Source: CAVZRC01 sp963777695 (GTDB lineage Bacteria; Planctomycetota; Planctomycetia; Isosphaerales; Isosphaeraceae). Taken from it: a DNA stretch of 64,000 nt. A program made the translations under genes and the position numbers. Positions 51,703 through 62,500 of the stretch are shown here, piece after piece. The stretch is from assembly GCA_963777695.1 (NCBI GenBank), contig CAVZRC010000003.1, positions 3,224,001 to 3,288,000 on the forward strand, written 5' to 3'. Each line of letters starts with the position of its first letter. The stretch's first letter is position 1. The notes beneath the pieces are model-generated. The model saw only the letters and a program-made list of their open reading frames with translations. It was not told the origin of the DNA and did not search any database.

Positions 51703-53709
51703 TCATGGACTCTTTCGCGGTTGGGGCACGACCTCGCCGAGATCCTTTACCTCGCCCGGATTGAGCTTCAGGTCGTTGACGAGGACGCCCCTGAATTGGA
51801 TACCGGAGCTCTGGAGCAGCATGACATGGAATTGATAGGGCTTGCCTGGCACGAGGCCCTCGACGCGGAACCGGCCGTCCTTGCCGATCTGGGGGTATCC
51901 CGAGAGAGGTCGGAAATCGCGGATATCATGGAGGAATCCCTGGCCCAGCGGCTCGCCGTCGGCATCGACGACCCGGCCTGTCAACGTACCCCAGGGTTGC
52001 AATGTGACCGTCTGGGGAGTCAACTCATCGCCCTTGAGAACCAGCTCGCCGGCCAAATGACGCTTCACGTCCAGGAAACCCAGGAGGCGATTCTTGCCTG
52101 CCTTCAGACCTGAGATCGTGTAAGTCGAGGTTTCCGAAGGGGTCTTCGCCCAGTAAGAGCCCGAATCGTTCAGACCGGCGATCTGGATTCCCGATAGCGG
52201 TTGACCTCCCGGATCGAGCACCTTGAGCGTCAAGGATCGCCCGGTTTCGAGCATTAAGTCGCGGGTCAACGCCGCGGTGCCGGCTGCCGGATCGATCTCG
52301 GCCAGGGCCTGATAACTCATGGGAGAGATCATGTAGGGCTGAGTGGGGAGGCTTCGATCGTCCCGTTCATGCTTGAACCGGTCGAGCCCGGCTCCCATCA
52401 CGTAGGAGGACCGGTCCTTTTCGCCGGGAGCCAGATTGGCGGCGAGGACGCCCGGACCGGGGAACGCCACGAGATGAAACGTGCGGTCACTGCCGGTGTG
52501 GATGGGGCCGCTCCGGGACCATGTGAAGCCTGGCGACGCTTTGAGGTGAGGATTATCGTTGTAGGCGAAGTAATCGAGCAAGGCGCGAATCGGCTTGCCC
52601 GAGGTCGGGTCGAGGACGCGGCCGGTCACCCACACACCTCGCTTCAGGCGGATGTCAACGGTCAATGTCCGATCGGGTCGGGATACCGGGACGGCCACCT
52701 GGGCTCGCAGATAGGGCAATTCCTCGGGCCGAGGCATCTTGGAGCCGGCCTTCTTCAGGACCAGGTCGGGAACATCAATCGGGGGAAGTGCCAGCAGCAC
52801 CCCTTCCTTTCCCCGGGGCAGTCCGACCACTCGATATCGGCCCAGTTCATCGGTAATCGTCTGGACTCGCCACTCGGCCCGGTTGCTCAAGACCCGCTCG
52901 CTGTGGACCAGGATCCCGGCCAGCGGACGGCCCGTATCGAGGTCGCGGACCACGCCTTCGATGGCTCGCGTCGGGGCGGCCACGTGTTCGAAGCTCGCCC
53001 CGTAGATCGTGACGGCCTCGCCATCCTGCCGGTTCGGCGGTGCCGGGAAGCGGATCGTCCGCGTAGACCTGGTGACTACCTCGATGTGCTTCGTCTCGAT
53101 CGTCGGACCTTCGACTTGCAAGGTCGCAATCCGTTCGCGGCCGATGCCGGTCAGGAGAAAATTGCCGTCCGCGCCGGTGCTGACCGGCGGGATGCCGGGC
53201 GGCCTGGGCTGTTCGTCCATCGCATTGGCCACAACGGGAGCGTTGAAGTTTGGACGATCCTTCCGTTCTTCCATCGCCTTGATCCAGCCATCGAGCGACC
53301 CGACGGCCGGCACGCGAACCTCGACGACACTCACCAACACCCCGGCGACGGGACGACCCTCGAGGTCGATGATCCGGCCGGAGATGGGCACGTCGTCCCG
53401 CGCGAGTTGCAGGGTCAGCTCCTTCGAGCCCTCGCGATCGTTCGCGACCACGAGCTTGCTGGTGCCGGAGAGACCCGCAGCGACGCCCTCTGCGAGACGG
53501 ACGTCGTTCACGATTGCAAACGCGTAGTCCTCGGCGTAGGCCAGGATGGTGCTGAACGACCATGGTTCATCGATGTAGACGGTATCGAAATCGGACCGGG
53601 AGAGCTGGAAACGGAACCGGCCGTCAGCATCGCTCGTGGCGCGGACGGGGAGCCTGACCGACTCCTTGATGTGGGAATTGACCAGATAGACCCTGGCCCC
53701 GCGGAATGG
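51703..53709 (-). CDS. Extracytoplasmic beta-sandwich extension of ECF sigma (3), separated from it by one in-frame TGA
   Basis: This stretch continues the reading frame of the sigma gene after TGA at 53710-53712 without any shift, starting PFRGARVYLVNSH. It contains several carboxypeptidase-regulatory-like domains (PISGRIIDLEGRPVAGVLVSVVEV, AIEGVVRDLDTGRPLAGILVHSE, GVWVTGRVLDPTSGKPIRALLDYF, LTGRVVDADGEPLGQGF). Its paralogue at 54973-57902 is continuous here and has Arg (DPEGRPF) where this one has TGA, so CGA to TGA is the likely change. No independent start site is evident, so without readthrough it is probably untranslated. Ligand or function unknown. Confidence 0.8.
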   Translation of the reverse strand, partial: PFRGARVYLVNSHIKESVRLPVRATSDADGRFRFQLSRSDFDTVYIDEPWSFSTILAYAEDYAFAIVNDVRLAEGVAAGLSGTSKLVVANDREGSKELTLQLARDDVPISGRIIDLEGRPVAGVLVSVVEVRVPAVGSLDGWIKAMEERKDRPNFNAPVVANAMDEQPRPPGIPPVSTGADGNFLLTGIGRERIATLQVEGPTIETKHIEVVTRSTRTIRFPAPPNRQDGEAVTIYGASFEHVAAPTRAIEGVVRDLDTGRPLAGILVHSERVLSNRAEWRVQTITDELGRYRVVGLPRGKEGVLLALPPIDVPDLVLKKAGSKMPRPEELPYLRAQVAVPVSRPDRTLTVDIRLKRGVWVTGRVLDPTSGKPIRALLDYFAYNDNPHLKASPGFTWSRSGPIHTGSDRTFHLVAFPGPGVLAANLAPGEKDRSSYVMGAGLDRFKHERDDRSLPTQPYMISPMSYQALAEIDPAAGTAALTRDLMLETGRSLTLKVLDPGGQPLSGIQIAGLNDSGSYWAKTPSETSTYTISGLKAGKNRLLGFLDVKRHLAGELVLKGDELTPQTVTLQPWGTLTGRVVDADGEPLGQGFLHDIRDFRPLSGYPQIGKDGRFRVEGLVPGKPYQFHVMLLQSSGIQFRGVLVNDLKLNPGEVKDLGEVVPQPRKSP

Positions 53710-54732
53710 TCAACCGAACGGATCGATCACGCGACCCAGATAATTGAGGGTCTCATGAGGATCGGCTGGTTTCTCCGGAGGTTGTGAGATGGCGGCCGGT
53801 GCAGCAGATGAGGGATTCCGCATGCGGTCCGCCTGACCGACCCCCGACTTCTCCTGAGCGGGCATCGCGAGACCCCAGGCAATGCCGCCGAGGGCCGCCA
53901 TCAAGAGCGTCAAGGCCGCGAACGCCTTGAGCTTGCCCAGGTACATGGTCGTCAAGAGTCTGCGTGCGAGGTCCGCGGCCGTCGTCGAGACCACGTCGCC
54001 GATCGCGATCCGCGTCGCGGTCGAGCTCAACGGTCCGGCGGCCCGGACGGTCGCCTCGACCCAGCCTTGGGGGACTTGTGCCAGGGCCGAGCGACCGAGG
54101 TTCATGGTAACACCAACGGTCGTCGGCGCGATGCCGCGACGAACCAACCGCGAGCGAAGGAGTTCCCGGGCGCCGGCCAGCCGACGCCGGACGGTCGCCT
54201 CGCCCCACTTCAGCTCCGCCGCGGCCTGGGCGTAGGACTTCCCTTCCAGGTCGCAGAGCAACACGGGAAGCCGGTATTTCTCCGAGAGCCGCGCGAGCTC
54301 TTCGTGGAGCACTTGCCTCGTGTCGTCGCCCGGTTCGTCCCACGGTCCGTCGCCGTCGCGGAGACCGCCGGCCCGTCGTTCGAGGCTCCGCCGACGCGCG
54401 GCCTCGGCCCCGGCCTGGAAGGCGATCCGATGCGCGACCCGATGGAGCCACGTCCCCAGGGCATCGCCGCCCCGGATCGATCGGGCCTTGCAGATCAGGA
54501 CCAGGAACGTGGCCTGGAACGCGTCCTCGACGTCGTTCGGATCACGGAGAATCGCGCGGCAGGTTCCCAGGACCATCGGCCCGTGGCGACCGACCAGGCC
54601 CCGGAACGCCGCCTCGTCACCGCGGGCGACGAAACGCTCCAGGAGCTGGCCGTCGGGGAGACCGGCGATCGTCCCCTCGTCGAACAGGCGACGGATCTGC
54701 TGCAACGCGATGCTCATCGGTACGTCGGCCAT
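53710..54732 (-). CDS. ECF-type sigma factor (3) with transmembrane segment (sigma-CTE family)
   Basis: 340 residues from ATG 54732 (MADVPMSIALQQIRRLFDEG), with GGGAGG upstream. Region 2: LLERFVARGDEAAFRGLVGRHGP, DVEDAFQATFLVLICKARSI; region 4: LSEKYRLPVLLCDLEGKSYAQAAAEL, GEATVRRRLAGARELLRSRL. A single membrane helix (FAALTLLMAALGGIAWGLAM) and a Pro-rich linker (PPEKPADPHETLNY) follow; then the frame ends at TGA 53710 just as the first beta-sandwich domain starts. So the sigma domain would be tethered to the membrane. Tandem paralogue next door. Confidence 0.9.
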   Translation of the reverse strand: MADVPMSIALQQIRRLFDEGTIAGLPDGQLLERFVARGDEAAFRGLVGRHGPMVLGTCRAILRDPNDVEDAFQATFLVLICKARSIRGGDALGTWLHRVAHRIAFQAGAEAARRRSLERRAGGLRDGDGPWDEPGDDTRQVLHEELARLSEKYRLPVLLCDLEGKSYAQAAAELKWGEATVRRRLAGARELLRSRLVRRGIAPTTVGVTMNLGRSALAQVPQGWVEATVRAAGPLSSTATRIAIGDVVSTTAADLARRLLTTMYLGKLKAFAALTLLMAALGGIAWGLAMPAQEKSGVGQADRMRNPSSAAPAAISQPPEKPADPHETLNYLGRVIDPFG

Positions 54733-54869
54733 GACCGTAGTCCTCCCGGCCCTCAATGGTAATCCTTACAGGAGAGGGCCGGGCAGGGCCGAGATGATCA
54801 ACTTTCCGGAAAGCGGGCGAATCCTGGGCTCCCGACGGTCTCGCCAGGGTTTCCTTTCAATCGCCTGAG

Positions 54870-54956
54870 ACACGGCTAAAAAGTCGCCGGACAGAGCCGG
54901 CTCCTACAGGATTTGTAGGAGGGAGTTCCGTCTCCCGATCCGGGTTATAGCCGTGT
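54870..54956. repeat. Nested inverted-repeat element, ~87 bp
   Basis: Outer arms GACACGGCTA near 54869-54878 and TAGCCGTGT at 54948-54956; inside are GCCGGACAGAGCCGGC, CTCCTACAGGATTTGTAGGAG and GGAGTTCCGTCTCC, each able to fold. It fills the space between the two sigma-CTE genes. The AGTTCCG core is shared with the repeat at 41743. Looks like a REP/MITE-type element. Confidence 0.6.
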
Positions 54957-54972
54957 GTCCGGCCGTTGTTTC

Positions 54973-57902
54973 CTATTGGCCCCCCCGCGATTTTGGGACG
55001 ATATCGCCGAGATCCTTGACCTCACCCGCACCGACCTTCACGTCCTTCACGACGAAGTCGCCGATCGCGTTGTCCTTCAGGAGCTGAAGGGTGTAAGCCT
55101 TCCCCGGGATGAGGCCCTCGAGACGGAATCGGCCGTCCTTGCCGACCTTGGGATACCCACCCGGGACATTGAACGGATAGAACTGGGCCTCGTCCGTCGA
55201 GGGCTCGCCGTCCGCGTCCACGATCCGGCCGGTGAGCACGCCCCAGGGCTGGAGGGTGATCGTTTGAGGCTTCGTCTCATCCCCGCTCAGCACGAGCTCG
55301 CCCGTCAATCCCCGCTTGGCGTTGAGGAATGTCAGCACCCGAGGCTTCCCCGGCCTCAAGCTGATGATGGTGTAAGTCGAGTCCTCGGGCGGAGGCGTTT
55401 GCCAGTAACCCATGTCCCGCAATCCCGCGACCTGACTGCCGGCGAGTGGTTTGCCGTCGGGGCCGAGCACCGTGACCTTCAAGGATCGGCCCCTCTGGAG
55501 CAGCAGGTCGCGAGTCAAGGAAACCGTCCCCGGCGCAGGGTCGATCTCGGCCAGGACGTGCTCGTTCGTCGGGACGGCGTGATAAGGATGAGTCTCGAGG
55601 AACCCGTTCTCCGGCTTGTGCTTGAATGCCTCGATTCCCACGGCCTGGATATACTCGTCCTTCGCTCGGGCCGCGAGCACCCCTGGCCCCGGGAATGCGA
55701 CGAAATGGAAGACGCCATCCCGGCCGGCGAAGTGAGGACCGATCATCGACCATTGAAATGCCGGGAAATCATCGAGGTGGGGATTGTCCACGAAAACGAA
55801 ATACTCGACCTGGGCACGGACCGGCTTCCTGGTGTCCTCTTCGAGGACTTTACCCGTCACCCAAACTCCCCGTTTCAGGTTGATATCCAGTATGATTGGG
55901 CCCGTCCCGGCGGACTTTCCGACCCCGACGCGCGCCCTCAAGTAAGGAAGCTCTTCATCGCGAGGGATCTTGAGGCGCAGCCTTCTCATCAGCCGATAGT
56001 GGATAGTCCACCGGAGGGACCGCCAGAACGTGCCCCTCCCGCTCGCGAGGCAATCCGACCAGCCGGTAATGGCCCCGGGCATCGGTGATCGCCCGCACGT
56101 ACTCGATGACGTTTCCCAGTGACCGCTCGCCACGGACCATGATACCCGTCAGCGGCGCCTTGGTGTCGATGTCGCGCACGACGCCCTCAATGGCGCGGGT
56201 CGGCCCGGCCACATGGTCGAATGTCGCGCCATAGATGGTCTGCAACTCGTCGGCGTCCGCGCCCGCATACCCGGGCACGCGGATCGTCGCACCGGGGCGG
56301 GTCCGGACCTGAACGTGTACGGTCTCGATCGTCGAACCTTGGATCTCCAGGGTGGCGACGCGCTCGCGGCCTATGCCCGTGATGACGAATCGTCCGTCCG
56401 CACCCGTCTTCACGGGAGCGATCATCGGCGGATCCGCGTCGGAGATCGAGAGGCCGGTCGGGAGGAACTCATGCTCGAGGCTGAAGAGCTCTTTCCGAAT
56501 CTCGATTGCCTTGAGCCAACCATCGAGCGATCCCGTCGTCGGCGTGAGGACCTCAAGGACCGTCACCGCCGCACCGGCGACAGGCTGGCCGTCCAGGTCG
56601 ATGACGCGGCCGGAGAGCGGCACGTCATCACGGACGAGCTGCAAGGTCATCTCTCCGGCCTGGTGCCGCAGTTTTGACTGGGCAAACGCAAACCCCGTGG
56701 CCCTCGCAAGGACGTTCGCGTCGGACCAGGGAGCATCCGAGTGGGAGGTATCGAAATCGGACCTGGAGACGGAGAAGCGGAACCGGCCATCCGGACCGCT
56801 CGATGCGCGAATCGGCGGATCGGCCGGTTGCTTGAGATTGCGAGTGACCAACGATAGGGACGCCCCGGCGAAGGGACGTCCCTCGGGATCGAGGACACGC
56901 CCTTGATAGGCGATGACGTCATCGGGATTGGCCGGCTTCTCGGTCCCGGACTGGGCCGGGTGAGCCGTGGCCCCGGATCGGGCTCCTTGCATGCGTGGAG
57001 CGGCCGGCGAGCCCACCCCGTCCTGGCCGTACGTCCCGACGCCCCAGGCGATCCCGACCATCGCGATCATCAAGGCGGCCAAGGCGACGCCCGCCTTCAA
57101 CTGGGTCAATAACATGACCCGTAATGACCTACGAGCGAGGTCCCCGGCCGTCCTGGAAACGACCTCGCCCAGTGCGATCCGCGCGGCCGCGGAGCCCATC
57201 TGGCCGGCCGCTTTCACGGTGATTTCCGTCAAGCCGGGTGGGACTTTCGCCAGGGCCGATCGGCCGAGGGCCGTTGCGAGTGCCGCGGTGGTCAGTGCGA
57301 TGCCGCGCCGGGCGAGACGGGATCGCAGCAAGTCGCGGGCGCTGGCCAACCGACGCCGGACGGTCGCCTCGCCGCAATTCAGCTCGGCGGCGGCCTGGGC
57401 GTGGGTCTTCCCCTCCAGGTCGCAGAGCAAGATGGGCAGACGGTACTTCTCCGACAGCCGGCCGAGCTCCTCGTGCAGGATCTCGCGCCACTCGTCATCC
57501 GGCTCGCCGTGAAAGTCGGCCGCCACGGTCGAACGGACCGACGAGCCGCTCGCGACGGCGTTTCCGGGCCGACTCGGCGCCGGCCTGGATGGCGATCCGA
57601 TGGGCGACCTGATGGAGCCAGCCGCCGAGGGCGTCGCGCCCCCGGATCGACCGGGCCTTGCAGACCAGGACGAGGAAGGTCGCCTGGAAGGCGTCCTCGG
57701 CATCCTCCGGGTCGCGGAGCACGGCCCGGCAGGTGCCCATCACCATCGGCCCGTGCCGCTCGACCAGGGCGGCGAACGCGGCCTCATCGCCCCGCGAAAG
57801 GAATCGTTCCAGGAGCTGACCGTCGGGGAGGCCGGCCACAGTCCCCTCGACGAACAAGCGATGGATCTGTCGTAATGCGCCACCCATCGGAGCACCGGCC
57901 AT
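54973..57902 (-). CDS. ECF-type sigma factor (4) fused to membrane helix and beta-sandwich domains; two frameshifts
   Basis: Paralogue of the gene just upstream in coordinate order (51703-54732). ATG 57902 (MAGAPMGGALRQIHRLF), with GGGAGG upstream. Region 2: LLERFLSRGDEAAFAALVERHGP, DAEDAFQATFLVLVC. The frame breaks near 57545, then SEKYRLPILLCDLEGKTHAQ, GEATVRRRLASARDLLRSRL (region 4) and a membrane helix (GVALAALMIAMVGIAWGVG). Carboxypeptidase-regulatory-like domains follow (GRVLDPEGRPFAGASLSLV, SGRVIDLDGQPVAGAAVTV, IEGVVRDIDTKAPLTGIMV). The frame breaks again near 55975, and the last domains run to 54973 (VWVTGKVLEEDTRKPVRAQ, LTGRIVDADGEPSTDEA). The sigma domain should be cytoplasmic and the tail outside; a sensor role is inferred. 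Confidence 0.85.
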
Positions 57903-58155
57903 GACGATCACCCTCCCGGGAGTTGGATGTTTTCCCTTTCTGAGGGCCGCAGGCAGACCGACGATCAATTTTCTTCGTGATGCGAAGGGTAAGTTTGTCG
58001 GAGCGGATGTCCCTCTGATCGGGCCGACGATCACGTCGGCCTCCATTGGACCTTCGACCGTGGCCTGACAGTCCTCGTTCGAGCCGCGATTCACAGACGG
58101 CTCAAACCGTCTTGATTGCGATCCCGAGCCGTGTATGATATTACGTAATCGAGTT

Positions 58156-58228
58156 GCCCCCATCGTCTAGCGGCCTAGGATACTTGGTTCTCAGCCAAGG
58201 GACCGGGGTTCGAGTCCCCGTGGGGGTG
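58156..58228 (+). tRNA. tRNA-Glu (anticodon CTC)
   Basis: Acceptor GCCCCCA pairs with TGGGGGT (last pair G-T). D-arm CGTCTAGCGGCCTAGGA, anticodon stem CTTGG/CCAAG with loop TTCTCAG giving anticodon CTC, T-arm CGGGGTTCGAGTCCCCG. 73 nt, no encoded CCA. It reads GAG codons, abundant in this GC-rich genome. Confidence 0.95.
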
Positions 58229-58246
58229 CTTTGCGAGCAGACGGAA

Positions 58247-58285
58247 GAACCCGGCGGCCGGTTTCACCGGGCCGCCGGTTCTTTT
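58247..58285 (+). terminator. Intrinsic terminator after tRNA-Glu
   Basis: GAACCCGGCGGCCGG, loop TTTCA, CCGGGCCGCCGGTTC, then TTTT. The stem has a small bulge. It sits 19 nt after the tRNA end. Confidence 0.8.
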
Positions 58286-58528
58286 GCAGCAAATGTCGCT
58301 CAAGTAATCCTTCGATGCACTTTTGTTGGCGACCTGAGTAACATGGATGCCTGAGCCAAGCCTTGGCGATACCGATCGAGCCGGTTTCCCAGGGCTCTTG
58401 CCGTCTCGCGACGCAGAAGTCCCTCGATGCTCTCGGGCGCGAAAGACTTAGGATTCGCCTGGCAGAAGATCAGCCGATCATTATCGATCGTCGGGAGCCA
58501 TTGAACCTCAGCCAGATCGCTTCAGAAG

Positions 58529-58680
58529 TCAACGATTTCCGGGAAAGCCGATCGGCTCTCGGTAAGTGATCGTGCCCGCCCCGTTCTCGCCGATCGGCGC
58601 ACCTCGCCTGCGTCGAGCGCCCGCGTCACCCCGAATTCCTTTCCGACCTCGCGAATCTCCAGGAGAATGCTCACGGATGC
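58529..58680 (-). pseudogene. Remnant of a sugar ABC-transporter ATPase (RbsA/MglA type) with internal deletions
   Basis: On the minus strand ILLEIREVGKEFGVTRALD is the opening of a sugar ABC ATPase. It jumps to AGEVR (missing about seven residues), shifts frame, then reads IGENGAG, the Walker A loop without its Lys-Ser-Thr, and jumps on to TITYREPIGFPG, which fits the sequence about 17 residues further in the family. TGA ends it at 58529. Several deletions in 150 bp show real decay. No permease genes are nearby. Confidence 0.7.
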
Positions 58681-58890
58681 GTCGCCCACTATCCGGTTAT
58701 TTGGTAGAGGCCCAATGCGTGCGATCTCGCGAGAGGTCATCACGAGGGGCGACGTAAAGCGAGTCACAGGCCGGGCTTCGATCGGGAGGGAATGAGGAGA
58801 GAGCGATCTTGACCTCATCGCGTCGGACGGGTCCATATCTTTTTTGGAGAAATTTGTAGACAATCATCCTCGCCGCGCAGTTCCTTTCCT

Positions 58891-59538
58891 ATGGAACCGA
58901 ACATGACGGGCGGATCGAGCGACTCTGGTGAACTGCGTCGGCGGATCGAGCAGGGTGACGTAACCGCCCTGGTCGAGTTGTTCGGCGCCATCGCGACCGG
59001 CTTGAAGCGGATGGTGAAGCTGCGGCTGGACCACCGACTCCAGGGGCGGATCGACCCGTCCGATGTGCTTCAGGACGCTTACATCGACATCGCCCGGCGG
59101 CGCGGGAATACATGGCCAACCCCCCGATGCCGGTTTTCCTCTGGCCTGCGCCGGATCACTGGCGAGAAGGCTCCTTGCTTGCATCGGCAGCATCTCGGGA
59201 CCAAGATGCGCGACGTGGGGTGGAGGTCTCGCTCCATCACGGCGCATTGCCGCAAGCAAGCTCGGTCTCCCTGGCGGCCATGTTGCTGGGCCGGCTGACC
59301 TCGCCGACCCGTGCTGCGCAGCGGGCCGAGTTGCAGCTCCGGCTCCAGGATGCCCTCAATGCCATGGACGCCATCGACCGCGAGATCCTCACGCTCCGCC
59401 ACTTCGAGGAGCTGAACAACAGCGAGACCGCCGAGGTGCTGGGGATCAGCAAGAAGGCGGCGAGCAGCCGCTATATCCGCGCGCTCAAGCGGCTCAAGGA
59501 CGCGCCTGGCCGGCATGCCGGGTTTCTTCGACCATTGA
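58891..59538 (+). pseudogene. ECF-type sigma factor (5), broken by at least three frameshifts
   Basis: ATG 58891, then RRIEQGDVTALVELFGAIA and LKRMVKLRLDHRLQGRIDPSDVLQDAYIDIARR (region 2). The frame changes repeatedly between 59100 and 59225 (EYMANPPMPVFLW, LRRITGEK, HRQHLGTKMRDVG in different frames), then is stable: SVSLAAMLLGRLTSPTRAA, AIDREILTLRHFEELNNSE, VLGISKKAASSRYIRALKRL (region 4). A last shift near 59505 gives LAGMPGFFDH and TGA at 59538. A group of planctomycete sigma factors reads this way uninterrupted. It precedes a kinase-WD40 gene by 45 bp. Confidence 0.75.
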
Positions 59539-59583
59539 ACCCCTTGGCCTCGCGTTCATTCGCGAGCAGGACCCGAGATTTCC

Positions 59584-62500
59584 GTGAGCGACCCCAACCT
59601 CAGCATCGACCGCGACCTGTGCGAATTGCTCGCCGAGGAATTCGTCGAGCGGCAGCGGTGCGGCGAGCGGCCCTTCGCTCACCGAGTACACGGGCAAGTC
59701 ACCCCGAGCTGGCCGAGGAGATCCGCGACCTGTTCCCCGCGCTGGTGATGATCGAACGGCTCAAGCCGGCCGCCGAGGAGCCGATTCGCGACGTCGGGGA
59801 TGAGGGCGCCGCGCCCACTCGACGGATTCCGACTGCCCTTCGGGCGAGTGGGCGATTACCGCATCCTCCGCGAGGTCGGCCGGGGCGGCATGGGGGTCGT
59901 CTACGAGGCCGTGCAGGAATCGATGGGCCGCCATGTCGCGCTCAAGATCCTCCCCTTGAACGCCCGGCTCGACCCACCGCAGATCGAGCGGTTCCAGCTC
60001 GAGGCCCGGCTCGGCGGGACGATTGCACCACGGCAACATCGTGCCGGTCTACGGCGTGGGCGAGCACGACGGCGTGCACTACTACGCGATGCAGTTCATC
60101 CAGGGCCACGGCCTGGACGCGATCCTCGACGACCTCCGCCGGCTCCGCGGCGCCGTCGAAGCTCCGCCGGCAACGTACGCGGAAATCCCGGATTCCCGCG
60201 CGGCGGCCAGCCGGCTCGGCTCACGGGCCGCGGCCCACTCGCTCCTGACGGGGGAATTCGGCCACGACGACGATGCGACCGACGACCATCCGGCCCTGGC
60301 TGCCGCGTCGGCGGGGGCGCCGACAATCAGCCAGGCGGCCCCCTCACGGCCCCGGTGGCTGCCGAATCGGCAGGCAGGCGACAATGAACCCGGGTGTGGA
60401 CCCGGCCGACGCTTCGGTATTGTCCCTGGCGACCGGTTCGCAGTTGCACCGCTCCGTGGCGCGGATCGGCCTCCAGGTCGCCGATGCCCTGGCCTACGCC
60501 CACCAGCAAGGCGTCTTGCACCGCGACATCAAGCCCTCCAACCTGCTCCTCGACGCCATCGGCAACATCTGGGTCACCGACTTCGGCCTGGCCAAGGTCG
60601 AGGGGTCCGACGGACCGACCCGCACCGGCGACATCGTCGGCACCATCCGCTACATGGCCCCCGAGCGGTTCGACGGCTGGTCCGACCGCCGCAGCGACGT
60701 CTACAGCCTGGGCTCGACCCTCTACGAGCTGCTGACCTTGTGCCCGCTGTTCGGCGGCATCGCCCATGCCGAGCTGATCGAGAAGGTGCTCCACGACCCG
60801 CCCGACTCGCCCGCAAGCTCGACCCCAAGATCCCCCGCGACCTGGAGACGATCGTGCTCAAGGCGATCGCCAAGGAGCCCGGCGACCGCTATGCCTCGGC
60901 ACAGGCGATGGGCGATGACCTGAGGCGGTTCCTGGAGGACCGGCCGGTGCGCGCGCGGCGGATCACTCCGATCGAACAGTCCTGGCGGTGGTGCCGGCGC
61001 AACCGATGGCTGGCCACGGCCAGTCTCGCCTCCACGGCCATCCGATCCTCGCCGTCGTCTCCAGCCTCGCGGCCTGGAGCTATCGCGATCAACGCGACCA
61101 GATCGCCGGCCAGCGCGATGAGGTTCGACGAGCCGAGATCGTGGGTCGCAAACGGTTGTTCGACTCGCTCACGGCCCAGGCGCATGCCACGCGGTTGAGC
61201 CGACAGAAGGGACAGCGGTTCGACAGCCTGGAGACCCTGGACAAGGCGATGGCGATCGCTCGGGAGCTCCACCTGCCCGCCGAGCGACTCGATCCGCTCC
61301 GCGATGAAGCGATCGCCTGCCTGGCCCTCCCCGACCTGAAGGAGCCGGTCCGGTCATCCGCAATCCACCGGGAGCCTGGGGTGCACGTTCGACTCCACCC
61401 TGACCCGCTATGCGCTGCGATTCCGGGATGGGACGATCGAGGTCCGACGCATCTCCGACGATCGGGAAGTTGCCCGCTTCCAGGCCAGGGGCGATCGCGA
61501 CATCTTCGTCTTCGGCTTCAGCCCCGACGGCCGCTACCTGGCGACCACGCATCTTCCAGGCTGGCCCCTGACGGTCTGGGACGTTGAACAGGGCACGGTC
61601 GCCCTGAAGACCCCGGTTCCGTCACGGGGTCTTCGGCCAAATTCAGCCCGGACAGCCGGCGGATCGCCGTGGCCCATGTCGATGGGGAGCTCATCGTCCA
61701 GGATCTGGCGACCGGTCGGCCCGCCGGCGCTGGCTTGGTCCGGGGTGGCGCAGGACCTGGCGTTCCGACCGGACGGGGCCCAGATCGCCGTCTTCTATGC
61801 CGACCGAAGGCAACACCTGCCGGATTATGGAAGTGGAGACGGGCCGGCTCGTCCGATCGATCCCGCTGCCCGCCGACGCCACGGTCGCCTGGAGTCCCGA
61901 CGGCGCCACGCTGGCGACGGCGTGCGAAGATACCAAGATCTACCTCTGGGACGCCGCTACCGGCATCAGGAGAGTGACGCTCGAGGGCTCCACGAATGGC
62001 GGCTTGCAGGCGGCCTTCCACCCCGCCGGCACCCTCCTGGCCAGCAACGGCTGGGAAGGGCGGCTGCGGATCTGGGACACGGTCCTGGGCCGGCCCGTGC
62101 TGAGCTGACCGGCTGGTCCTCCGCGGAATTCAGTCAGGACGGCCGGATCGTCGGCGGGTTCGAGGACCAGTTGACCACTTACCAGGTCGATCCCGGCCCT
62201 GAATACCGGACATTCGCCCATGCTTCCAGCCCGCCGCAATATATGCACGGCCGTCGATCCGTCGCGACGGCCGGGTGCTGGCCGTGGGCACGAACCTGGG
62301 CGTGGTGCTCTGGGACCTGGCCCGCGGCGTGGAGCTCGCCTTCTTGCCGATCGCGGACGCCGGGCATTCGATGTTCGAGGCCTCGGGGGACTTGCTCACC
62401 ACGGGACCATCGGCGTGCGGCGGTGGCCCGTTCAGGTCGAGCCGGCCCGGGGCGAGTTCCACATCGGCCCGCCGAGCCGACTCCTGTTGCCGAGGGGAGG

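Noticed and set aside
32997..53712. Selenocysteine or reassigned TGA
   Set aside because: The two TGA sites appear to replace Trp and Arg, not Cys; no SECIS-like hairpin was evident, and many normal genes here end in TGA (e.g. ECF sigma, DHFR-like).
52369..53787. 472-codon plus-strand frame
   Set aside because: Antisense to the carboxypeptidase-like domains; no start signal and no family.
58363..58569. 68-codon plus-strand frame from a TTG
   Set aside because: It overlaps the ABC remnant on the other strand, and the translation matches nothing I know.
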